Source: Camarhynchus parvulus
Taxonomy: Eukaryota > Chordata > Aves > Passeriformes > Thraupidae
Direction of reading: 5' to 3'
Length of the DNA stretch: 64,000 nt
Assembly (NCBI RefSeq): GCF_901933205.1
Contig: NC_044600.1
Span: forward strand, 11,012,501 to 11,076,500
Shown here: piece by piece, positions 51,147 through 61,911 of the stretch
How the letters are laid out: the number at the start of each line of letters is the position of its first letter
Numbering within the stretch: position 1 is the stretch's first letter
Position numbers and translations under genes: made by a program
The notes under the pieces: generated by a model
What the model was told of the DNA's origin: nothing
The model's database searches: none
Seen by the model: the letters and a program-made list of their open reading frames with translations, nothing else

Positions 51147-51700
51147 GCTGCCGCCGCCGGCCCTCAGCGCCCGCCCGCCGCCGCCGCGCCGCCCATGCCC
51201 GGCCCGGGCCCGGGGCCGGCCGCGGCCGCGCCGCTCAGGCGGGGCCCATGGCGGGACCTGCGCGGCTGCCGCGGGCCCGTCACCACCGCCGCATCCCGCC
51301 GAGCCCCGCCGCCTCCGCGCTGCGCCCTACGCGGGCCCGGGAGGGGCCCGGAGCCGCCGAACCTGCGCTGGAACCCGGCCCGAGTCCCTGCCCGCTGCCG
51401 CGGAACCGCCGAGCTCCGCGCTCCCCGCCCGAGCCGGGATGCGGGATGGGGATGCGGGGTGCGGGATGCGGGATTCGGGGTGCGGGATGCAGATGCGGGA
51501 TGGAGGATGCGGGATGGGGTGCGGGATGGGGTGCGGGCTGCAGGCGCGGCCGGCGCGGTGCCGGTGATGCAATGGCGGCCGCGCGGTACCGCACTGCCGG
51601 GAGGAGCCGCCAGCCCCGGAACGCGGCGGTGCGGGAGCCGGGCGGGGCGGGGCGGGGCGGGACCGTGCGGGGCGGCCGGGCAGCCCTGGCCGATGGGGCC
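50930..51700 (-). promoter_or_regulatory. RAB39B: RAB39B CpG-island promoter
   Basis: An extremely GC-rich block spans exon 1 and about 550 bp upstream. It includes four overlapping GC boxes (GGGGCGGGGC type, 51640-51661) and an ATGGCGGCCGC YY1-like motif near 51570-51582. There is no TATA box. Because these motifs work in both orientations, some divergent plus-strand transcription is possible, but no plus-strand gene is evident. Confidence 0.7.
51436..51537. repeat. G-rich minisatellite upstream of RAB39B
   Basis: Irregular repeats of GATGCGGGAT/GGGGTGCGGGAT, with units of about 7-15 bp, fill about 100 bp lying 290-390 bp upstream of the RAB39B start codon. Many G-runs on the plus strand give potential for G-quadruplexes. 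Such tracts are often variable in length. Confidence 0.85.
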
Positions 51701-52026
51701 GGGGCGATCCCCGGCACCGGGAGAGGCTGTGCTGAGCCCATGGCCGGGGAGAGCTCATCTTCCTCAGCGCTCCGCCAAGGGAAGGGAGAGTCGAGCAAGG
51801 TGCGCATCACCTTTCTGTGTCTTAAACCGAGGCTCGTTTCTGGAGAGATTTAGGCTCCTCGCTACTGCACTGGGGGCTCCGTTCCCATTGAAATCCTGGC
51901 ACTTCTGGAGAGCCTCTGCACCGCCCCAGAGTCACCTGCACCGCACCAGCCTGTCTGGAAAGGGACAGTGGTAACCGGAGGCGTCCTACTCACAAAACCC
52001 AACAAGTACACATGCTCACACATACC

Positions 52027-52082
52027 TGTGTGTCTGTGTATATATATATATATATAGTGTGTGTGTATATGCAATGTGTGTA
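52027..52082. repeat. Compound TG/TA microsatellite
   Basis: Alternating TG units, then about nine TA units (52038-52056), then TG again. Likely polymorphic. Confidence 0.9.
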
Positions 52083-54382
52083 CAGTCTCGAAAATTAGTA
52101 ATTACGGACATTAAATACCCAGCAACTTAAATACCACAAGTCTTAAATCCATTTTCCCTCCCTTTCCTGGAGTGGGTTCTGGGCTCAGCAGGGTGATGTG
52201 TGGTGTCCCAGAGCCCGAGTGGCCATGAACATCTCACACTGCAAGCACAGGCACCTCAAGGCCCACTGACATTTCCAGAGCTGCCCGTGCCAGTTCTGCC
52301 AGCCTGTCCCACGCAGGGAGTGTCACAGCACACAGCCACTCTCCCCTGCCTCCATGGGATATGGCTGAGTTTGAGCACCTACTTTTAAATCTCTTGCCAG
52401 AGCAGAGTTTTGACTCCAGAAGGGAAAATTGGCATGTATATTATTAAAAACAGTGAGTAAAATGTCTGTATTCAGTCGGACACAGCAAGGAGGAATATTG
52501 ACACTTTTTAAAAATTTATTCATAGGTTGGTGGGTTTTTTAAAAATAAAGATGGTTTTATTTAAAAGTTCCTCCTTCGTGACCAGTATTGAAATAAATGC
52601 ATTGAGAATGGCTGTTATATTCATTAGGTCCTCAGAAAAAGGACATTTATGTAGGCATGAGACTGTTAACCACCATGTAAATTGGACTAGGACATTAGAG
52701 AGACCATTTCAAGTCTTGAAGAATAAATGGCAAGGAACTTTTTCAATATTCTTTGAAATATAATCTATTTATTAAAAATAACAACCCCAAAAGATCCTAC
52801 TTTAACCTACCTCAGAACAGGAGAGAAAATTGATGAAGCAATCTACACAGCAACAGCAACAGCACAACAGAAAAATATTAAACCTATAAATCCAAGTTAG
52901 TGGTACATTAACCAGTGACTCATTGCCAGCGAGGCTTTGTGGGGATCTGGTGCACTTTACAGAATGATTTCTGAGTACTCCATGCCCATTAGTTGAAGCC
53001 CACAACCAATTGTGGTTTCTCTCCCCTGTTTTTCTCTCCTCCCCATGTGCTCACACACAGAGTTGCTCGGTTCCCTTTCTTCCCCAGGTCTGGCTGTGCT
53101 CAGGCAGGCACAGGGCACTCAGTAGCACCCCTGAGTCACCCACCAGCAGCATCTCCGGGGGCAGCCCCAGGCCCACGGACATTTCCTGGTGTGACCTTTG
53201 ACAAGGAGCAGCCAGGGCACTGGGACTAGCTAAGGAGAGCCCCAAGGTGCCCAGCAGATCCTATTGTAGCTGGAGGAATTCCTGAAGCATCAGGCACCTG
53301 TCTTCCCCAGCAAATCAACTCACAGGACCCCGTGATGCAGATATTTTGTTCATCCTCTGTGAACACATGCATAGAGATGAACACCCACTGTGTGACTAGG
53401 CAGCCATGGCATTAATTAGCAGCAATGAGAAGGTAGGAGCAAACGAGATCCTGGGAGAGCCTTTGTTCTGTTGCAGAAAATGGAAAATCTGGTGTCTGAG
53501 AGACAGTAACCCACATCTGGTGCAAAATGAGGTTTGTTGCCTGTCGGGCAGGTGCTGGTGATTCAGCATGACAGTGTTCATGCACTGGTGGCGACACTGG
53601 GAGCAGCCCCCGTGGGCTGATGGCAGCTCAGGACTGGGGACAGCCCTTCAGTGCTCCTTCCCGTGGCCCTGGGGACAATTCCAGAGATGCCCTTTCCCCT
53701 CAGAGCTGGCAGTGCTGGGGAGAGCTGCCTGAGAACCACCTGAGCACAGGTGAGGGCAGGGCTGATCCCAGGGCTCTCCCACCTGCTGGCAGCACCTTGG
53801 GACCCCACAAGCAGGGTCCAGTCCAGCAGCCAGCACCACGCTGGGGAGCCAAGGGCAGCTCTCGTGTAGGCACTGCTGGCCTACACCCTGTGCTGGGTAC
53901 ATGGGTGACAGCCCTGCCCAAGGGCTCTGTGCACACTAGGTGACAAACATCCACACATCAGCCACTGCAGCAAGGATTTCTTATTTAGTACATTTATTTT
54001 AAGACATAAAAGCTGAGACAAAATGAGGCAAAGGCTGGAGATTGACTCTGTTGCTAGCCTGTGCTCTCTGTAGTCTCCATCCCGGAGGGATCATATTCAC
54101 TCCCTTTCAGTGTTAGATGATGAAGCCCTGAGCAGATATTTGGGCTTTTTGGAAGCCCTGTTCCTCAGGCTGGTGGGTGGTGACTGCTGTGCAGGAACTC
54201 CACCTTAGGCCTGGCCCCTGCCCCAGCAGCCCCTGTGGCTGGGGCAGGATGGTCTGGAGCAGACAACTCCTCTTAGGCAGGAGCTCTTTGTGAGAAACAC
54301 AACACAGAAGGTGCTGAGCTGTGGTCAGGGATGTCTCAGAGCCAGACACCCTCCTGGATCCAGCCCTGCAATTCACAAAGGT

Positions 54383-54520
54383 ACTTCACAGAATGGTTTG
54401 GGTTGGGAGGGAGCCTCAGCTCCAAACCCCTGCCATGTGCAGGGCCACCTTCCACTAGACCAGGCTGCTCAAAGGCCCATCCAGCCTGGCCTTGGTTGGA
54501 TTCCCTCTAAATTGATAGCA
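54383..54520 (-). mobile_element. CR1 LINE 3'-end fragment, antisense
   Basis: ACAGAATGGTTTGGGTTGGG, AGGGAGCC, CAAACCCCTGCCATGTGCAG, GGCCACCTTCCACTAGACCA, GGCTGCTCAAAGGCCCATCC and AGCCTGGCCTTGG are the standard reverse complement of the CR1 3' region. It is truncated and non-coding. Confidence 0.85.
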
Positions 54521-56379
54521 TTCCCTCTAAGCAGTTTGGTGTTCAGCTGTAGCTTAGCTTTCCTCTCAAAGCAGTGCCCTTTGCAGGGCAGCTGGAGGCT
54601 GAAGCCATCTCCAGGCCCAAGGCTGCACTTCAAGGAGCAGAGTGCATCAGCACTGCACACACCATGCAATTTTAATGCCCTTTCAGTTTCCAAGGATACA
54701 AAAAACAATCAGCCACAATCCCTCTCTGCAGGTCTGGAGCTCTGTGAGGCAGCCTGTGTCTGTGTCCCAGCCTGGGCCAGAGCAGTGGTCACATCACACT
54801 GGTGAGCTGCAGCTCCACATCCACGGGCTGCCAGCCCTGGCCCTGCCAGGTGTGACATCCCAGCCACGTGCACAATGGAGCTGCTCACTGCTGCAGAAAC
54901 AAACTGCACCCGAGCAGAGCCTGAGTCCCTCCAAAACAGACTGGAAACAGTCATAGGCCACACACCAGGGTGATGGGAGTGCTGAGAGCAGGGCTGGGAA
55001 CCACACAGAGCAAACAATTTATTAGCTAGTTCTAAAAACCACCTCTGTTAAATTAGGCCTGTCCAGATGTGACATGGAGACAGATTGCACTGATGACAGG
55101 GATGTGATTGCACCCATGACCTATGGCTGAGTGTATTGCTGTAAAACTCAGGACAGAGGGAAGGTATTAAGTGTTTATTGGTGTTTGTTATTTATACCAT
55201 GCCCACAGTTAGTCAGGGTGGTGCAGACAAGCGTGAAGGCAAGGGCACCACACAGTGCTCTGGAGCTGACAGCCCAGCTGACAGAGGCACTGGGAGCATA
55301 ATTTAGGGCTTTGTGATGAGGTGACAGCCTTAGAGCCTCCAGCAGCAGTAGCAGGAGGGGAGAGCAGGTGGGGCTGAGTGCCAGGAGGAACAATGGTGTA
55401 GCTCTGTCCCACCTTGGCTTTTGTGCCTTTTGGAGAGGTGGAGTTCTCTGGCAGACTGGGAGCCTCTGTCCCCAGAACTTGTCTGTCCTCCCTCCCCAAA
55501 CAGCCCCCTGTCAGCAAAATGCCTCTGGTGCACAGGGGAGTGAGCACTGCCCACCAGGCAGCTCCAGGCAGGCTGGCTGGGGCTCCAGGGGGGCATCCTG
55601 CAGAGCTGCCCCTGGCCCCCAGTGTCACAAAACAAAAGCAGTAAAGCACACACAGGCTTGATAAAGAGAGTCCTGGCTGAGTGGTGCTGGCTGTTCCATT
55701 AATGGCCCCCATCAATAGAGGAACCCATTACCTAAATGGCTCTCTTGCACTGGGTGCCCAGGCTCCTTCTGTACCCAGCTGAGAGAGGCAGGAACATCTT
55801 GAGAGCTATTTAGCCCACTCAGCTTGATGGGAAGAACCATCCTCCACCAGCACTTCTCTCTCCCTTGGCCACAGAGGAGCAAAGGGCCCAGCACAGAGCA
55901 GCTTCAGACAGCTTCAATTGCCCCATCCCTGAGCAGGGGGCTCTGCCTCCTCACAAGGAGCTCAACATAGCACAGAGACAGGGCTGCAAATCCAGCCAGG
56001 ATCCATGGCAGTGGGAGAAAGTGAGAGAGGCAAATGCAGAGAAACTTCAGAAATAACCAGAGAACCCAGGGCAGTGCTAGCATTTGATTTGCAGCCAGAA
56101 TGGATAGGGAAGACTGAGGTCTCATACCTCTCATACAGTGTGACCCACTTGTCCCCACTTGAGGCTGTCCCCACATCCCTGCCAGTGGCAGAGCCACCCT
56201 CTGGTGCCCCTCAGCACCATGACACAGCCTCTAGCCCCATCAGCAGGCACATACAAGCAACTCAGCTGGGCTTTTTGAAGGGACATAAAACATTTGCAAA
56301 ATGTTTCCCCGTGACAATGAATTAAACAGCAGCTCCTTACCACGGGAGGGCTCGCTCCAGATGCAGCTCCTGGTGTCTT

Positions 56380-56600
56380 ATTTCAGATTACAATCACATT
56401 AGAATGGCCACGGGCTGCCTGATCGAGAAGGGGCCTCCCATCAAGAGATCATTATATCTGCCTGAGCCTGCCTGAATCCTAGCACAGATCCTCCTCTGGG
56501 AATATTATGTCCTTGTAGCTGTTCTTCCCGGGCAGGGAACAGGATCTGCTTAGAGCAAATAGAAGCCATTACAATTGGGACAAATTAGTAATGGTGACTG
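56380..56600. promoter_or_regulatory. Candidate conserved non-coding element with homeodomain-like sites
   Basis: Unique, low-repeat sequence in gene-free DNA with dense TAAT/ATTA-type cores. An exact inverted repeat CCATTAC (56566-56572) and GTAATGG (56588-56594) is separated by 15 nt. This spacing and content are typical of developmental enhancers. It is a judgement by eye only. Confidence 0.3.
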
Positions 56601-59600
56601 GGAGAGAGAGAGGAGGGAAGGGAAAGAGGTTATTGTGATTTTTCTTGCTATAAAGTGGGTGTCTGAGCTACTTGTATTGCCAGAAAACAGCTCCCTGGCT
56701 TCCCCTCCAGTCCAGAGTTCAGACTGCCTGCTTACAGCTCAAGAGCTACTTTGGATGGTTAACAACTACTGTAATGGTATTATGGGTTGTTAGATGCATG
56801 AAATCTGATTTCTGTTCCTGCTGGTGGTGTCTGTAGTTCAGCAGCTGCTCAGGCTGGTGTGCAGAGAAAAGGAAAACACACGAGCAGTCTCTGCTCAGCA
56901 CCTTCCATCACAACCTGCCACACCTGTTAAGGGGTAGTTGTGGCGTCTTTAAGGTGCTGCAGGGGGTAGGACTTGTGGCTCTGTGGTGTTGTATAGTTTC
57001 CTTTTTGTAATATACAGGATGCCAAGTAATTCACTAAACCCTGACAGCAGTCCTGGGAAAAAAAAAAAAGGGAAACTGACCCACAGAAATGCCTGCATGG
57101 ACAGGATTCCTTCCTTTCCTCCTAAAGCAGGGCTGGTTTAGCTCCTTTGGGTCCACACCAGAGGCTGAATTGCCACAGCCCAGAGACAAGTTCAGCCATA
57201 ATATGATTTTACAACATTTTAAAAAGCAAGTATCTGTCTGCTTAAGCGAGCACATATTTCAGGTCACTTGCAGGGCAGTGCCTGAACATCAGCCCCTTTC
57301 CAGCAGGAATATTTACTGGAGCCCTCAGGCATGAACCTGCTGAGACCAGCCAACCTGGCAAGCTCAGCCCCTGCTCCTGTTTGTGTTTTTCCACTCTGCC
57401 TGCTCTCAGCTTCACCCTTCATTCAGACTTTACTATGTGACATGAGGCATTTAGGCTGAGTGAATGGGAAATTAATGCAAAACAAAAAAGGGCTTGAGCT
57501 GGGGCTGCCAGACTCCTGCAGGGCTCCTGAAGGAGACACATCCAGCTCTCCATCACTCCCATCCCTCTCCCAGAGGAAAGAGATCTCATATAAACCATTT
57601 ATAGTAATTTCTCCATGGGTCTTCTGGAGACTGATGCTCAGTTTTTGCACCTTCAACCAACCAACCTGTTCAGAGGTTGGTTGGTGGGTGAAGGTGGCAA
57701 ACACCCCAAAAGTGGGAATGGCCACTCTGGAGTTGCCCACTGTTGCTCAAACCTCATTTCTCCAAAGGAGCCACCTCCTGCTCAGGACAGGCCAGGAGCT
57801 GCTCCTGCTGTCCCCAAACTCTCTGAGTCCTCCTGCAGCCCCACAAACCTGACCCTGGCAGAGCTGCTCCTTCTGGCAGAGCCACCAGCTCCAGGAACCT
57901 CCCAAGAATGCACCCCTGGAAGCAGTGGCTGCTCCAGCTGACCTCATGGGAAGGGATTCCTGTTTCAAGGGCTCTCCAGTGTGGAGATCTCTCAGTGGGT
58001 CTCGTGCTGTTGGGAGCTCCAGGAACATGGACCAAACTCTGGGCACCGATTTTGCAAGGGCCTTCACAGCGAGCTTCCCAGTTTCTGCTGACAACCTCTG
58101 ACAGTGCTCAGGGGGACATCTGCTCCCAGGCACCCCCTCTAACACCTGAGGGGTGCAAAATAAGCAGGGGAAAAGGGATTGAGCCATGAAAAATCTTCAA
58201 GTACAAACCAGACAATCAAAACAAATAATCCAACCTGGTGCTGAATACACTCATTCTTAGTTATCAGGATCAGAAATTTATTTATTCAGTTTTTGATACA
58301 CCAGTCTATTTGATACACTTTTTGACTTAAGAAGCCTGCAAAAATGCAGCATTTTTTAATTTCAACAAATCACATTATTACAAGTGTTTATTTAGCCAGC
58401 ATTTTTTTATCTCCAAATCTCTACAGTACTTCAATTTTTCCCTGTCTTGGTGAAGGATAAAGCTAGGCAAATATTTAGTAATGCATAATTAATTCAGCCA
58501 CTTCTTTTCATCTCTGCTGAAACACTTATTCAAGATTCAACAATTCTTTCTTTCTCTTCTTTAGTTAGCTTCTAAACTATTTTCAATAGTTTCTGATACT
58601 TGTAATTATTCATGCTACATATTGAATGGCCATAGGCCACATATTTTATTTGCCTGATGAAGCAGAAATACATTCTAGAATTTTGCTTTTTCTCCATTTT
58701 CTTTTAATCCTGGAAGATTTCCAATAAAAAGTTACATAAATCAGAGATAACCTAGAAGAGAGCACGCTGGCTCACAAATGCAGAAGCCTCATGGAAAGCA
58801 GCTGCCAGCTCTCCTGTAGGTGCTGAGGTTTGTGTTTGATATTAAAAGGATGGCACTGCACTCCTGGGGCCACTTCTGTGTCCAGCCCAGGGGTCACTTC
58901 AGCTGCCACTGCTGGCACTGCACCTTCCTGTGCAGGGAAAGGAGGGACACAAACCACAGTCACTGGCACCACAGGCTCTCACCTGTGGCTTTGCTTGACC
59001 CATGCTACAACTAACCAGTAAATACAGCCAGAAAACTTTCCATCTGTTTTTTATTTCCACCAGTTACAACCCCACTCTTGTGCCACCAGCACACACTTAC
59101 AGGCCAGAGTCTCTGTGAGGTTCAGCATCCACAGACAACAAATGCCAGCATCATAAACCACAAGCAAACAGGCCATTAACCTTATACCCACAAGATCCTC
59201 TGCTCCTCCACAGGACTCTGGCAATAAATGTGCCTTAAGTCATTTTGTGATAAAGTGCTTTCGGTGCAGTAAGTGAAACAGAGAGCATAGCAAATTTTAC
59301 TGCCCCAGAATCAGCTGTGTGACAAAAGTGTGTGTGGTTTGGCAGTGTAATCTTTTACTCTGATAAACTATTAAATGCCAAAGAAAGCTTCTTAAGTTAA
59401 TCAGGGCTTAATTTAAATAAACAAGCCAGCAAAAGATTAACCAAAAAAAAAATCCTCAATGGAATCTGAATACAAAAATAGTCTCACAAAGTCCCGTGCC
59501 AAGTTCATAAAAGTAACTCTGCTGGGATGAACTGGCCCACTGACCCCCTTTTTCTGCCCTCCTGGCACCAGCAATGAAAAACCTGTTAATTTCCTGACAC

Positions 59601-59871
59601 AATAACACAACCATTTCCAGCTCCATTGATGCAACCAGCACTTCTGGAAACATTGCCATGCAGTAATGCTGATGAGAAGGAGGAGGTGGAGAGGAATCAG
59701 CTGAACCCACCAGGAAGAGACCTGGACCTGAGACAGAGCCCCTGGTGCTACCAACCACTTTTCCAGCCCCAGCAGAAAGTCTGTCCCAGGAATATCCGTG
59801 TCCCTGGGGACAGGGGAGCACCAGGAGGAAAGCAGCAGTCCTGTGGGTAACTTCACTGCAGCAAGACACCC

Positions 59872-59990
59872 CTGATGTGTGCACATCAGTTCCAGCTCAC
59901 ACTGGTGTGTGCACATCCATTCCAGCTCACACTGATGTGTGCACATCCATTCCAACTCACACTCATGTGTGCACATCCATTCCAGCTCAA
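59872..59990. repeat. 30-bp tandem repeat, four copies
   Basis: The unit TGTGTGCACATCCATTCCAG (plus CTCACACTGA) repeats with exact 30-bp period, with GTGTGCAC starting at 59877, 59907, 59937 and 59967, and only a few base changes. Because 30 is a multiple of three, it creates an artificial ten-residue repeat in open frames on both strands. It is a minisatellite; there are no spacers, so it is not CRISPR. Confidence 0.92.
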
Positions 59991-60436
59991 ACCCCACCCC
60001 TGCCACCAGGGCTCCTCACAGCAGGTCAGGTACACTGATGTATAAATATTCACATGTTCAGCACCTAAGGTAAGGATCATATTTTTTTAAAAACTCTCAA
60101 CTTAGGCCCAGTATTGTTATTTTATCGCACAAAGGTAATAAATGACCAAATCTTGGTAAACAAAACATGTCAGGCTGGACCCCCTACAAAGTATTTCTGG
60201 ACTGATGTTACAGATGAATCAGCTCCTTCATTAGACAGTCACTGCTTAATTCTGTTGCTCTGTGAACTCTCTCCTAGTGCTTTTATTACTGTGTCTGGTG
60301 CATTTCCAATTATTGTCTTTTTCCAACTGAAAAACCACTTTAATTCTTTCTTTTTTCCCATGAAAGCTGATTATATCCCAAATGTTTCCATTTAAAGAAA
60401 AAGTCTCATTACTCTAAGTGTACATTTTTACATTCA

Positions 60437-60442
60437 TTTATT
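60437..60442 (-). terminator. Candidate poly(A) signal of the SYTL gene
   Basis: Reverse-strand AATAAA about 1.5 kb after the SYTL stop. Other reverse AATAAA copies at about 59047 and 58277-58286 would give longer 3' UTRs. The choice cannot be made from sequence alone. Confidence 0.3.
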
Positions 60443-61911
60443 TACAATCATCTTTGCTAAGCTGAAAATTCACAGTAGGCTTGACTTAAATAAAATCAAT
60501 CCATTAAAGAAGAATATCAAAATAATCAGAGAGCCAAAATTTAAAGTAGGATAGTTATAAAAATTATTTCTTCATGACATTTCCCTTGCCCTTTGGCAAA
60601 AATGCCTCATTTTGACATAATAAAATTTAACACCTCTTTTGCTTTTTTGTTATTTGGAGCAGTGAAAATAGGTACAAGACAACCAACTGATGACTAAAGA
60701 AAAACATTCTACTTAATCACAGTATGTACATCCAAAACAGAAATTACAAAGCTGCAATTCAAAATGTATTCACAACACCACTCCACCACTGTCCATGTGC
60801 CAGATGCAAAGACTTTTTTGCAAGCTACTGGCAAAAGGGAAATTCCAGCCACTGACAGCTCACAGCAGGCATCAGGGGAAGGGAAGAGGAGAAGGGCAGC
60901 AGGGGATGCAGATGCAGGAGACCCCCAGGAAACTGCAGCTCTGCACTCCCTGCACGTTGTCTCAGCCCTCCTTACCTCTGCCCCAGCTCCCAGCATCTCC
61001 TGGGTCAGTGTGGCTGTGACCTTCCTCCCTGACCCTGATGCCAGGCCAGTGTGAACTGCCTCCCACCTCATCAGGTCATATTGAAATGTTTTGCACACAA
61101 GGCATTGCAAAGGCCCCTTAGCAAGGTAACCATGTTTTACTTCTAGGCAAACATTTTAGTTTATATTGCACTCAAACTCTCACAAAGAGATTTTCCTGAG
61201 GTCTCTGAGGGAGCCTGTGGGAAAGCCAGGGAAACAGTCCCTGCTTGCACAATCCCACCATCTCTAAGAGCATCCCTGCACTCTTTCAGATTAAAGCAGA
61301 AAGAAATTAATATATCAAATTCCTCATTGTCATCCTCCTCAGGTTTCTTCATTTTCTGCTGCAAATAGTCCTCTCTTTCTTTAGATGCACCTTGGAACTC
61401 AATTTTTCTCACGTTAAAGAGGTGTTATCACCAGTGACAAATGCAAAGCTCCCATTCTCAAACTGTGCTGGTGATTTGGAGCAATTGGACACCAAGTACA
61501 AAGTGTACCCCTTGCAGGGAGTATGAATAATACCAGGCTGCTGCTTCAGTACAACTGCATCTCTACATGGAAGGAAAATGGCACAAGAAATGGTAAAAGA
61601 AAAGTATCCATATCTCCTTTTCCTTCTGCCAGTGTTCCCAGAGCTTAATGGAATTCAAATATACTGAATATATAAATGATTAAAGAAAAAGGCAAATTAA
61701 ATTTCTTCTTGGTTAAAATCCTGTTTGGCATCTTCCATGTCCTCTGTGAGTGGATTAGTACTGATCATTAACAGCTCCAAGGTGATGCCCATTAATTGCC
61801 TTATTACCCTGACACTTGCAGCCCTGTGGATGGCCTCTTTCTCGCCGGTGCAGGAAGTTTCCTAATTCTTCTAATGAACACATTGGGCATTTCCATGGCA
61901 CCAGCAATGGG

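Larger units (their letters stand above)
51700..58249. other. Intergenic region between RAB39B and the SYTL gene
   Basis: Holds no recognisable coding exon on either strand. In human the next gene past RAB39B is CLIC2; I found no CLIC-like exon here. Contents seen: a TA/TG microsatellite (52027-52082), an antisense CR1 fragment (54383-54520), a poly-A run (57059-57070) and a candidate conserved element (56380-56600). The many open frames in the GC-richer 53-58 kb part look like chance. Confidence 0.55.
58250..61911 (-). other. Probable SYTL 3' UTR / downstream region
   Basis: AT-rich sequence downstream (minus strand) of the SYTL stop. Stretches at 58.25-58.75 and 59.22-59.42 kb have the even texture of UTR or conserved non-coding DNA. 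An 83-codon minus-strand frame at 61161-61412 begins at GTG and shows no known domain. The 30-bp repeat at 59872-59990 lies here. Confidence 0.4.

Noticed and set aside
50392..51567. 391-codon plus-strand open frame over the RAB39B promoter
   Set aside because: It runs antisense through RAB39B exon 1, the 17-bp repeat and the GC-rich promoter. It is Pro/Ala/Arg-rich as expected from stop-poor GC DNA and has no domain.
59437..60006. 189-codon minus-strand open frame with ten-residue repeats
   Set aside because: The repeats come from a 30-bp minisatellite; no splice context or family similarity.
61161..61412. 83-codon minus-strand frame with an acidic stretch
   Set aside because: Starts at GTG, has no recognised domain and lies downstream of the SYTL stop where 3' UTR is expected.
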